Origin: Tieghemiomyces parasiticus
Lineage: Eukaryota > Kickxellomycota > Dimargaritomycetes > Dimargaritales > Dimargaritaceae
DNA length: 28,099 nt
NCBI GenBank assembly: GCA_027575765.1
Contig: JANBPT010000622.1
Location: forward strand, 1-28,099
Reading direction: 5' to 3'
The stretch's first letter is position 1. Each line of letters starts with the position of its first letter. This document shows, one piece after another, positions 11,529 through 21,100 of this stretch. A model generated the notes under the pieces. The model did no database searches. It was not told the origin of the DNA and was given only the letters and a program-made list of their open reading frames with translations. A program made the position numbers and the translations under genes.

Positions 11529-12073
11529 TTTTGAAGTTTTCTGTCCTGGCCGTTCGAAAAATCCGCATATGCCTAGTTAGCATGGGCTATGTGTTTACCG
11601 TCTTCTGGCCGCTAGCTACTGATCTAGCGGACCCCGACCGCTCTCGATTCATGTCGGCGTTGACGTCTCATACCCCGGGCAGATTTCACTCTCCTTTCCC
11701 CCTGCCCACTCAAATTTCTTGTATCCCTACTCTCCCATTCACCACTTTGGGGCCTCCATTCCGCACCAGGAGGGCTTGCGCTTAACTCCCTCTTTTCCCC
11801 CTCCCCCCCTCTCCTGTTTTAACGTCTATTTACAATTTCACTACAATGCCCTCGGACAATTCTCGCCCCTTCCAAAAAAACAAATAACTCGGACCTCCTC
11901 AATTTGTGCGTACGCAAATATGACTATCCGCGATCCACTTTTAATGAACCCCGCCATTTTTTTTACCCGCAATGAGCTCTACCGCCCCGTTGAATAATAT
12001 TTAATTGAAGGGGAACGGTTAGAGGTTCGCTAGTGGGAACGGGCTGAAGAGATGTTCTATCCAGAGCCCCGCA
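11529..12073. other. Convergent intergenic region between RIB1 and the SDR gene
   Basis: These 545 bases must carry both 3' untranslated regions, because the genes face each other. The part next to RIB1 is pyrimidine-rich and holds two short open frames (11531-11785 and 11719-11997) without motifs. AT-rich runs near 11870-12010 could serve polyadenylation on either strand. I see no other gene. Confidence 0.4.
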
Positions 12074-13055
12074 TTACAGCTTGGGATAGGAAGGACGGAA
12101 TACTTGGATACCTGACGAGGGCAAGATAGAAAGAGTTTTACCTGGTGGTGGCGGTGGGTGAGGGTCGCAGGGTAATGAAGTACAGGTTAGGTTACGGGGC
12201 AGTGAGTGAATCATAGTCGTGAAGGGGGCGTAGTAGTGCGCATTTGGCACGTGTAAATTTGGCAGCGTAGTTGTGCGGAAGAGAGCACTTGTCAGCCAAA
12301 TGATTACATGGCAAAACGAGCTACTTACCGGCTAGGTCCTCGTCTTCGATGCAGCGCATGTAGGCGTCCACGACCATATCCTGCGGGACCATGGTCAAAT
12401 TGTTTAGCAGATTATCAAACGTCGGGTTGGCCTTGCGGCTATCGTTGACTAGGCTGGTTGGTGAGAAAAAGGGTGCGATAGCGTTGACGCGGATCCCTTC
12501 CGTGCGAAGGCTGATGCAGTTGCTGGTAAAGTGGAGTACGGCCGCCTTGGCGGTGGCGTAGACGGTGGCGATCGGCAGCAGGGCAAACGCCGAAGCCGAC
12601 GACGCGCTCACGACCACACCGGGCTGGCCACGCTTACGCCAGTACCGTACGGCGTAGTGGGTGCCGCTGAGAACGGCCTTGAGGTTGATGTCAAGCACCC
12701 GCTGGCTCACCGACTCGTCGTCCTGGTCAAAGTACGCGGGGTACTCGAGGATACCCGCATTGTTGACCATGATGTCCACCGTACCGAAGGTCTGGACCCC
12801 TAGATCGAAAAGGGCGTGAATTTCGGCCGGGTGGGACACGTCGCACTTTAGGAACACGGCCCGTGGGACGGTGGACGATGACGACGACCTCGCAGTGCTG
12901 GCGTTCAGCTCGGCGGCGAGCTTTTCACCGCCCTTGATGTTTACATCGCCTAGTACCACTTTGGCACCTTTGCGCACCAAGCGCTGGGCCAGCAGTAGGC
13001 CGAAGCCTGCGGCGGCACCGGTGATGACGGCGATCTTGTCCTTGACGTCAAGCAT
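12074..13055 (-). CDS. Short-chain dehydrogenase/reductase (SDR), two exons
   Basis: Exon 1 is 13055-12329 and exon 2 is 12141-12074, joined across a 187-nt intron (GTAAGT donor, ACCACCAG acceptor, CTAAC-type branch site), giving 264 aa ending in TAA. Without splicing the frame stops two codons after the donor. With splicing the sheet-forming SDR tail GKTLSILPSSGIQVF is restored. It is a classical NAD(P)(H)-dependent oxidoreductase of unknown substrate. Visible motifs are TGAAAGFG (12-19, cofactor loop), Asp37 after the second strand (suggests NAD(H) preference), CDV (71-73), NNAG (98-101), Asn124, Ser153 and Tyr166-x3-Lys170. All catalytic residues are present. Overall layout resembles 15-hydroxyprostaglandin dehydrogenase-like SDRs, but the substrate cannot be inferred. 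A Ser-rich insert (about 53-62) is not typical. No targeting signal is seen. Confidence 0.9.
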
Positions 13056-13217
13056 GGCGAGAGCGAGGGAATGAGGGTTGACTAGCGGAGGGTGTATCGA
13101 GGGTATTGGTGGCGGCTGCCTATGCGGTTAGCCTGCACACTACAAGGCGGAGCAGTCCAGTGCGACTAACGGGCGGGCTTAGTATGTAACGGACAGAGTA
13201 AGAAAGGGGCTCGGGGC

Positions 13218-13226
13218 TATATAATA
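13218..13226 (-). promoter_or_regulatory. TATA-like element upstream of the SDR gene
   Basis: On the minus strand this reads TATTATATA, about 163 bases before the SDR start codon, within an A/T-rich patch in otherwise GC-rich DNA. The position suits a fungal core promoter. No further regulatory motif was recognised. Confidence 0.35.
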
Positions 13227-15540
13227 AAAAAAAAGAAAATCATCCAAAGTTGGAGACCGGGGGTGGGTACCAGTATACGAGGGGTGATTGACGGGCAGGG
13301 GAATTCGGAGCGTATATACTGTAGCAGACCCACCAGGGCCAGAGCTTCGGGGGGTTCTCACACAACACCACTGGCTTGGCAGCCTCCGCGTCCACCCCAG
13401 CACGGCGGTCAGGGGGTCACGGAGCTTGACGAGCGATATTGTCAAATGGACAGTCGCATCTAATCCCCGCCCCTTACCTCCCCATCGCGATCGGCTCAAC
13501 GTGATGTGTGTAGTGTTTATACATGCTTGTCCCCACAGGATGTTGGCTTCCCTCTGACTTCCCCCCGAATTTGGTAGACAAACAACACTATACAGGGCAC
13601 TGGCTGTTGCGGCTATAAGTCCTGGCCGATTGGCTGCCCCCCCCCCCGCCTGCCCCTGGGTGCGATATCCCCACGCTTGAAAACGACAGGCCGTCATGTC
13701 CGGTATTTTTGGGAGAGTGGCCCAATCAGTCTGACGGTAGTGCCACTTTCAGACGCTTCGTTTGAATTGGGCCACTCCCATTCACTTGTTGCTGGCCCGT
13801 CGCATGTGACTGCCCTGGCCCCATTAAGCGCGCCAGACTCAGCGGGTGACCCCCTGAGAGGTTGGTTCTTATTCATACACTAGGATGTTAGGGGCTGACA
13901 TCCACAACCAACCCAGATCGCTCTCGCCCTTTCCCTCAATCATCTTCTAGCATATCCTTTCCTAGGGCAGAAGCGGTCTTATCTTTACCCCATCTCCCTT
14001 TCACTTGCAATCGTATACCCGTCTTATAAACGCATCTTCAGCTTCAAACAGCACGGTATCATGCGGGCGTTGATGGTCAGTCTTCAATTTTACGGTTTAT
14101 CTCTGTATGTGCATAGGCAGAGTAGTTAAAAATCCATCGGCAAAAGTGAGCCTTTGCCCCCTGCTGGCTTGTATGGCAAATTTTATAACACGCCATGTTG
14201 TCTAGGAGCATCCTTAGGGGGGGGGCAAGACACACCAGATGTTGGCAAGTCAATGTATTATTTTTGGAGGGGATTTTAAACCTGAAGTCTTCGCCTACTG
14301 CCAAGAGTCCCCCCCCTTGGTGCTGCGGCTCACCACCCTTGGCATAAAACTATAGGCCTTGGCCTCATCCAGGGCTTTCTACAGCAAGTCCTAAGTATGG
14401 TATTGTTTTTTCGGAAGTCATATCACCGTGACAATAGAGAAGGCTAGGCAAATGGACTTGGTGGAACGAACAAGACAATCCTATGACCTAAGGGGGCTGT
14501 GATTGACTAGCCGAAGCCGTTTTTCCTTCACGGTGCCAGGGTATCCATAACATTGTTTTCGCTATTATCTAGGCAGTCATCACATACCACGAACGTTTAG
14601 GAAGATCGACTGGGAAATCATATCCGTGTGAACTTAACCTACTGTTCAATCCCAAGGAAAGCAACGCTAGTATTAGTTTAAGTTGTGTTGCCAGGATACT
14701 GGTGAGCTCATTGACCTCATTAGCGTGACCTCTGATGTTGGTGGACCGAGTCCGAGCTGAACGGACCCGCAGCTGACGCAAATGTCCCTTAGAGCTATCA
14801 ATACCCCTACCGCATACCTGTACGGCTTGTAGAGCTAGCATCATCAGCCGCTCTCATTCCAGCGTTGCAGAGGGTGCAACATAATAGAGGCCGGCCAGAC
14901 GGTACCCGTTGGGGTCACCTTTGTCCTTTGTGTCTCGTAGCAGACTGAGCCTCTTCTGTTTCCTAATTTGACTATATTTGGTGAGGACAAGCAGCGTGGC
15001 CCGTGTAGTCAAGGTCTCATGTCCATACCTTCTGTAATATGTATGCAATATTGGCCAAAATTAACTGATCTTAATTTACTGTGCTATGCAGCGAGATCAA
15101 TTGCAGTTTCATCAAGAAGGGGTATGGCCTACCCCCCCCCCAGCGCCCTTAACCTCTGGCTCCACGCAAATTACTGTCCAGCCATCTCACCAGCTATCCA
15201 CCAAACACAGATGACGTGCCAGATAGACGAACAATGCTTCGATCGGTAGGGGAGTCACATTTCTTCAATGAACACGACGAGCACAGATGCGAGGGGAGTG
15301 ACGAGTGTAACAATAATATAGGGAAGAGAAGGGTATGCTAGGGCGAAGGAGAAAAATCGATCTTAAGCCCACCTCGCTTCGCTCTGCAAGGCGACGCTCC
15401 ACTGGTCTGCCCTGGCGATGGCCACTGATGGTTGCTGTTCGAGTACACCGTGTCCATGCTCCTGGAGCTCGTTTCAGCTAATGCCTAAATAGGGCGATCA
15501 AGGGGGTTGGTCAGCAGATCGTCGCTGCGCCTAGTCGATT
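13227..15540. other. Intergenic region upstream of the SDR gene
   Basis: No defensible gene lies here. It contains an imperfect hairpin (13711-13779, listed separately) and homopolymer runs of 9-11 C or G at 13637, 14217, 14309 and 15132. Between 14400 and 14760 a plus-strand frame interrupted by a few stops reads as protein-like (for example CQGIHNIVFAII and ELNLLFNPKESNAS). Near 14320-14400 a minus-strand frame contains KALDEAKAYSFMPRVVSR. These may be remnants of decayed coding sequence, but I cannot assign a family. Confidence 0.35.
13711..13779. repeat. Imperfect inverted repeat / long hairpin
   Basis: The left arm gggagagtggcccaat (13711-13726) pairs with the right arm attgggccactccc (13766-13779): 12 exact pairs plus a bulge and closing GC pairs. 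A second, nested stem of six pairs (gtctga at 13729-13734 with tcagac at 13749-13754) lies inside. The outer stem is stable enough to form in DNA or RNA. I see no A-tail or flanking T-run that would mark a terminator or a known RNA gene. It may be a small inverted-repeat element remnant. Confidence 0.5.
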
Positions 15541-15962
15541 ATTCCGTCCTCGGCGTGAGAGATACTGACCCGCCAGGCCAGGTGATCACCCATGCGGGCC
15601 AGTCGCGGCAGGATATCCTTCAGCAGACTGTACCTCGGACGCGATGAGCGGAGCTTGAAATCTGGATGGCGACGGAAGGAGAGGGCCGAAAGACATGAGA
15701 CAGGGACTGCGCAGCGTTCACCTCGTACCTACCTGAGACTCGTCAAACGCCGCAGCGGTTCCCACCGGCACAAAGCTGGTGCAGCCCTTACAGGCCATAC
15801 GGCTGCGGCACCGAACCCTGCAGGGACGGTCTGGGTGAGGTAGGCCAGCGCGCGGACTGCGGTAATTAGGCTAGGCGGGGGCGGTGCTGTAGTCCCATCG
15901 TCAGTGGTCCTCGGCTGTAGCCGCAGCGGGACCGCCATTGTCCTGAAGCCGTCGAAGATGCT
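15541..15962 (-). pseudogene. Possible minus-strand gene or gene remnant, unidentified
   Basis: Read on the minus strand this stretch is GC-rich with C/G-biased third positions, like the real genes here. One frame (about 15941 down to 15729) starts with an ATG and includes SLITAVRALAYLTQTVPAGF, a possible membrane span. It meets a GTAGGT donor-like site. A second frame (about 15665-15549) contains SLLKDILPRLARMGDHLAWR and ends in TAG. A 70-nt intron joining them would fit the GT-AG rule, but it puts the second block in the wrong frame. No family is recognised. It may be a decayed gene, a real gene whose exons I have mis-joined, or chance. Confidence 0.22.
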
Positions 15963-16321
15963 AAAAGGAACAGACAATTAACGGCGAGTGTGTGTGACGA
16001 AAGGATTCGCACCGGGCGCAGTATGGATGTCGCTCACTGCGACAACCCTCTTCACCTCGGTTATTTTGGCTTCTCCAGTCCCCTCTTCCCGGTTCCTGCT
16101 GGTGCGCCCAGCAGCGCAACTCCTTCACCAAGCACCTGCTGCTACAACGCAGACGGCTACTGACAGTGGCTGCGGCGTGGCCTTGCTCAAAGCTGCCAGC
16201 CTTCGGCGTTTCAGGACTCACCGTCTCTTAGCACACCGCTTGTCTAGTGGGCTTGGCCCTCGTCCCCCCCCTCGCCCCTGGCTCGCGTGGATCGAATCCA
16301 ACCGTTCTCTCCCTCACCACC
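15963..16321. other. Upstream region of the Hsp20-like gene
   Basis: A plus-strand open frame from 15988 runs through here and into the next gene in another frame. Its product has no motif and its length is explained by the C/T-rich composition. I looked for clustered heat-shock elements (alternating GAA/TTC blocks) and did not find a convincing one. Confidence 0.3.
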
Positions 16322-16331
16322 AATATTTAAA
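16322..16331 (+). promoter_or_regulatory. TATA-like core promoter of the Hsp20-like gene
   Basis: The sequence aatatttaaa sits about 170 bases before the start codon and is followed by a nearly pure C/T leader up to gccacaATG. This is the classic layout of a well-expressed fungal gene. The transcription start probably lies in the C/T tract. Confidence 0.5.
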
Positions 16332-16492
16332 CCCCGGCTTCTCCCTCGCTTTTTCACCTCATCACACCAGCTCTCCATCCACCTTCTCTTCCCCTCGCCA
16401 GCTCTGCTCACCTATACTTCTGACCTCGCCTGCCTTACCCCACAATTCCTTCCCCCCACCTTTACCCCGCTTCCCCTCCGCCCTTCGCCACA

Positions 16493-17017
16493 ATGACTTT
16501 CGCTCCCTTCTCCGACCGATTCTACCGCGTGACGGAGACTTCCGACCGTCCTGCCGCCAAGAAGCCCACTTCTCCCGCCACTGACTACGCCTCATTCTAC
16601 TGGGGCGCTCAGCCTGCGCCGGCCACTCGGTCGCCGTCCCCAGTGCCCCATCGGTCCACCGCCTCGCCGCCGCCGCCTGCCTCTCACACCTTCGTCTCCT
16701 TCCGCCCGGCCACCCCGCCGCCGAAGGCTCAGCCGGCCCGCTCTATTAACCCCATCACCTCTGAGAACGTGACCGACGCCCACGGTGTCTACACCGTCCA
16801 GTGGGACGCGTCCTTCCGTCCGACCAAGTGCGGCTATGTGATCGAGGGCCACCAGCTAGTGGTGGTTGCTGAATTTGGCCAGACTGTCATGCGCCACCAC
16901 TTCACTCTCCCCGAGAACGCCAACCTCGATCAAGTCACCGTGACCTATAAAGACGGCCTCTTTAAAGCCCACGCGCCCCGAGTCGGCTCTACCTGGAAGG
17001 TGAACTGGCTGCACTAA
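16493..17017 (+). CDS. Small heat-shock-like protein with alpha-crystallin (Hsp20) domain
   Basis: The single-exon product is 174 aa. Residues 1-90 are Pro/Ser/Ala-rich and probably disordered. Residues about 92-164 match the alpha-crystallin fold: strand VYTVQWDASF, then IEGHQLVVVAEF, then the signature pair MRHHFTLPENANLDQ and YKDGLFKAHAPR. In canonical proteins the last part is A-x-x-x-(D/N)-G-V-L, so the family match is clear but divergent: the Ala is Thr151 and V-L is L-F. The C-terminus (KVNWLH) lacks the usual I-x-I motif, which suggests altered oligomer assembly. Canonical members are ATP-independent chaperones that hold unfolding proteins, and that role is inferred here only from the domain. 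The ATG has a good context (A at -3) and a clear promoter upstream. The p23/CS-domain fold is a less likely alternative. Confidence 0.78.
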   Translation: MTFAPFSDRFYRVTETSDRPAAKKPTSPATDYASFYWGAQPAPATRSPSPVPHRSTASPPPPASHTFVSFRPATPPPKAQPARSINPITSENVTDAHGVYTVQWDASFRPTKCGYVIEGHQLVVVAEFGQTVMRHHFTLPENANLDQVTVTYKDGLFKAHAPRVGSTWKVNWLH

Positions 17018-18169
17018 GCAAAGGTTTGCCTTTTGTAAAGGTGGATCCCTTTGCCATCATCTCCCCGCATCCACCCGTAGCAACTACCAAGCCCTAACGG
17101 CTGCTTTATTTATACATATTTATTTCATTTCATTTCCTTGCCCTGCCTCCGCTCTGTAATTATTCCGCACGTCCCAAAAAATCAAACCTATTATATATTT
17201 ATAAATTAAATGTTCCTGCCTAGTGTAAACCAAACACAACACATCAGTCGGTATCATTTGGACTGAATTACATAAGTTACAGATCGGTGGATGTCGGTAG
17301 CTTGTGCCTTTATACACTGGTGCTAGGTAAGGCCGGCCTTGGCATGCGCTGAACATGGTCCTCCGTTACCTGGCAGTTAGGCGGGGCTCCGCTTGGTAGT
17401 GGCTAATGGCGCTGCCGTAATCAAAGCCCGGCACTAACGCCCCCGTCATCTTGCGGCTCCTAAGGTGCCACCGCGAGGCGGTAGTTTCTACTTTGTATGT
17501 GAAATATGAATGGCACTACACGAAACGGGGTACTAAGTTAAACCCAGGTCTGCGGCGTTGATACATTCTGTTGGCCTTGGGAGCCTAGGTGCCAGCCCTG
17601 GTGGTTGTGTATGGAGCTAGGTTGTAGCACTTGTTGTGGCCAAGAGTGTCAAGCGGTCGACTACCACTGGATTAGAAGCCCCCGCTCTTGCGGTAGTCAT
17701 CTTTACACAGGAAGCCTGGCACTAATGCCTTTCCCTCAACTAGCACCACCAGACGTTCGAACCTCTCTACGGAGGTACATGGGCCGTGACGGCAAAGGAG
17801 GGTCACCGGGTTATACCGTACATTGAACAGAGATGGTAGCACTGAAAATTACCGAACGTGAGGAAGTTTCTGACTATGATAGGTAGCTTGTGCGACATCG
17901 AGACCCGCTGTTGCCCCTTTCCTACACCCCCTCCGGTTGCCACTCTCACACGCGTATCAGGGGGCCTTCTGGTCCAGCGCATGCTCACCCTTACGACCGT
18001 CCATTCTAGACCCCTTCCTTGTTCCAATCTGTGGCCGGTGCATCCCCGGCATTGCACCTATTTATTATCATATTTCACATTCGACCCCCGCATACAATCA
18101 CATCCGTCCCCCTTGTACACTTCCGTAACGCGCGATCTTCACCATTCCAGGCCACCACATGCCCCCGCG
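17018..18169. other. Intergenic region and 5' leader of TAF2
   Basis: No gene is seen in these 1.15 kb. The first 200 bases are AT-rich (tatttatacatatttattt near 17107) and probably hold the 3' end of the Hsp20-like transcript. A short similar pair, agcccggcactaacgcc (about 17424) and agcctggcactaatgcc (about 17713), differs by two C/T changes. TATA-like tttattatcat occurs near 18060. A cttcaccattccag acceptor-like site ends at 18150, so a leader intron is possible. An out-of-frame ATG at 18159 starts a 63-codon ORF that overlaps the TAF2 start and could reduce its translation. Confidence 0.4.
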
Positions 18170-21100
18170 ATGCTCCGCGTCGACAAGGACCACTTTGGCA
18201 TCACTGTCGACCACCAGAAGGTGGTGCTGGACATTGACCTGCCCCACCGGACAGTCCGCGGATACACCAACATCACGGCCTACCCGCAGTCGGGTACGGT
18301 CCGGTTGGCACGGTTGCACTGTCGCCATCAGGTCCGCATCACGGCAGTAAACGTCAACGGCGTAAATGCCGAGTTTCGCCACACAGACGCCTATGAAAAC
18401 CTCCGTCAGCGCGTGGCACGCGAGTACGATACTATCTCCGGCCACCGCGAACTGAGCCGTGGACTGCAGACCGCCCGGAAGGAGGCTGACGAGGGGGAAC
18501 TGACCATCGTCATACCTGATGGCGTTGACCTGGTACCTATCGATAACCCGGCCGACGCCACCGTAGCGATATCAGGCACAAGCAGCGCCTTGGCCGCTGA
18601 TTCACCAAAGTTCAATTCCATCCTGATCCACGTTGCGTTCGAGTTGGTAACCCCCGACCTCGGCCTCGTATTTCAACTACCCACGTCGCAGCGGCCCGAT
18701 GCGCTGCCCGTGCTCTATACCCAGAGCGAGATGGTCCCTGGCCAGGCTCGTCTCTGGTTGCCGTGTATCGACGACCCGGCCGTCCGCTGTACCTGGGAAC
18801 TCATCTACATCATAGCTCGGCGGCCGGTCCTGACCGTACCTACCACGGACTCTATGGATCTGGACGAGCCCACCCACCTCCCGGACCCGGTTGCGGCAGC
18901 CGCGGATTTACCGGACCTGACGGTAGTTAGCAGCGGCGAGCTGGTCCAGCAGACTTCGCATCCGACCGATCCGAGCAAGCGCGTATTTGTATATAGTCTC
19001 CACGCGGCCTCCCCAGCTTGTTCTCTGGCGTTCGTCGTGGCGCCTTTCCGGGCGGTCCGCATCGATGCGTCATGCTTCACTGCCGTCCCAGAAGCTCCCT
19101 CACCACCCACGTCCGGGGACGGGGAGGATGCCGTGACTCAGGAGGGCGAGGACGGTAAAGCAATTAATGTTGGTGGAGGGGACGGTACCAACCTGGATCC
19201 CACCGCCGTGCTTTCTACAGACAACCCCACCCTGCCCACCTCAACCGAGGATGGCCAAGGTGGCGAATTCAAGCCGGATGACGGCGATGACGACGACGAC
19301 GAAGACCAACGGTTCGACATGGACGACGACGATGATGATGACGAGATCGAGGCTGCCGATGCCGACCGAATGGCCGTGGATAGTGCCCCGGCGGCGTCCC
19401 CGTCCCGGGCCCGCAAGACCGATGGAAAACCCGCCAAGGGCGCCGGTGCCACCCGCGGTGACAAGGTCGGCGGGATCTATGTGTTTGCCGCGCCGCACTA
19501 CTATGACGAGCTGGTCAACACCTGTCGCGTCCTGCCCGCCATTGTGGATTTTTACTGCCGGGAGTACGGGTCTTACCCATTCAGTACCTACAAGGCGGTG
19601 TTTCTGGACGAGTTGTACCGCCCCGTGGTGCCCGGGGCTTCGCTGACTCTCTTCCGCTCGGACCTACTGCACCCGGCCGACGTGATCGAGCAGACGTACG
19701 AGACGCGTCGCGTGCTCAGCCAGGCCGTGGCTGAGCAGTGGTTCGGCCAGTATGTGACCCCCCGAGCCTGGAGTGACCTGTGGCTCGTGTCCGGCCTCGC
19801 TAGTCATCTAGCTAGCCGGTTCCTCAAGCACCACTTGGGCACCAACGAATACCTGTTTCGCCTCAAACGCGACATTGACCGTCTCTGTGACCTAGACGTC
19901 AACCAGCTGCCCCTGGGCAGCGCCGAGCTGGCCCCGCCATTCCAACCCGACGGCCTGGCTTTCCTCCAGTTTAAGGCACCCCTCGTACTCTACATCCTGG
20001 ATAAACGCATGATGAAGGGCGGTCTCTCCCTGGGGCTGCACCGGGTCATCCCCAAGGTGCTAATCGCGGCCATGAGCGGCGATTTGGGCCCAGCGGGTGC
20101 CCTCCACACCACCCTCTTCCTTAAAATGTGCCGTAAGGTCAGCGGGTTCGATGTCAAGACCTTCGCCGAGCAGTGGATCTACGGCAGCGGCTGCCCCATC
20201 TTCTACTTCAGCTACCAGTTTAACCGTAAAAAGCTGGTGGTCGAAATCAACATGCGCCAGGAGAGCACGAACGGGCTCGCTCCCTCGAGCGACGCCCCTT
20301 ATAATCGCGGCTACCCTTCCGGCCCCCCCTCGGCCTTGGCCACCCCCTTACCCCACACCCCCGGCTTAAGCGACCGGCGCCTGGGGGCGTATCACCCGCC
20401 CACGGCCCCACCGGCCCCCACGTTCACAGGCCAGATGACGGCGCGGGTCCGCGAGGCCGATGGCACCCCATACGAGCACGTGCTGGACATTGAACGTGGC
20501 TCCCGACGGTTCGAAGTGCAGTTCAACACCAAATACAAGCGAATCCGGCGCAGTACGAAACGGTTCCAAATGCGCCAGGCCGCGGCGGCCGCCGAGGAAG
20601 CCAATGTCAATTCTCTGATCGGCCTGGACACGGAGGAGACCGAGGAACAGTTGGCTCTGTTTGGCGGTGACAACGAGGAAGAGAAACGCACCTGGCGGAT
20701 CGTGGAGTGGGGCGAGGAGGACGAGGAGAGTCTAGCTAGTTCAACCTTCGAGTGGATCCGCCTGGACTCGGACTTGGAGTGGCTGGGCCGCATCCACTTT
20801 GAGCAACCGGACTTTATGTGGGCCGCTCAGCTGCAAAAGGACCGCGACGTGGTGGCCCAGTATGAGGCCATCCGGGCCCTGCGTGGCCTCCCCTCCAAGG
20901 CCGCCTCCACCAGCTTAATGCGCGTGGTAATGGACGTGCGTGTGTTCTACCGCATCCGTATGGAAGCCGCCCGCGCCCTGCCGGCCCTGGCCTTGCCGAG
21001 CCTGGACTATGTGGGTCTATATCACCTGCGCCGTATCTTTGAGCGTCGCTACTGCCTGGCCCTCGCCCCCGGGGACCCGTCGCCGTCCTCGGTTACGGCA

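Noticed and set aside
15988..16584. 198-codon ORF overlapping the Hsp20-like gene start
   Set aside because: It runs through the C/T-rich promoter and leader and into the Hsp20-like gene in another frame. The product is Pro/Ser-rich without motifs.
17745..17800. tRNA-like B-box (ggttcgaac on the minus strand)
   Set aside because: The flanking bases do not form the 5-bp T-stem, and no A-box or acceptor stem is found at the right distance.
17858..18169. N-terminal extension of TAF2 from the first ATG of the long frame
   Set aside because: The 104 residues have no TAF2 features and look like translated promoter and leader. Family similarity begins right after the ATG at 18170.
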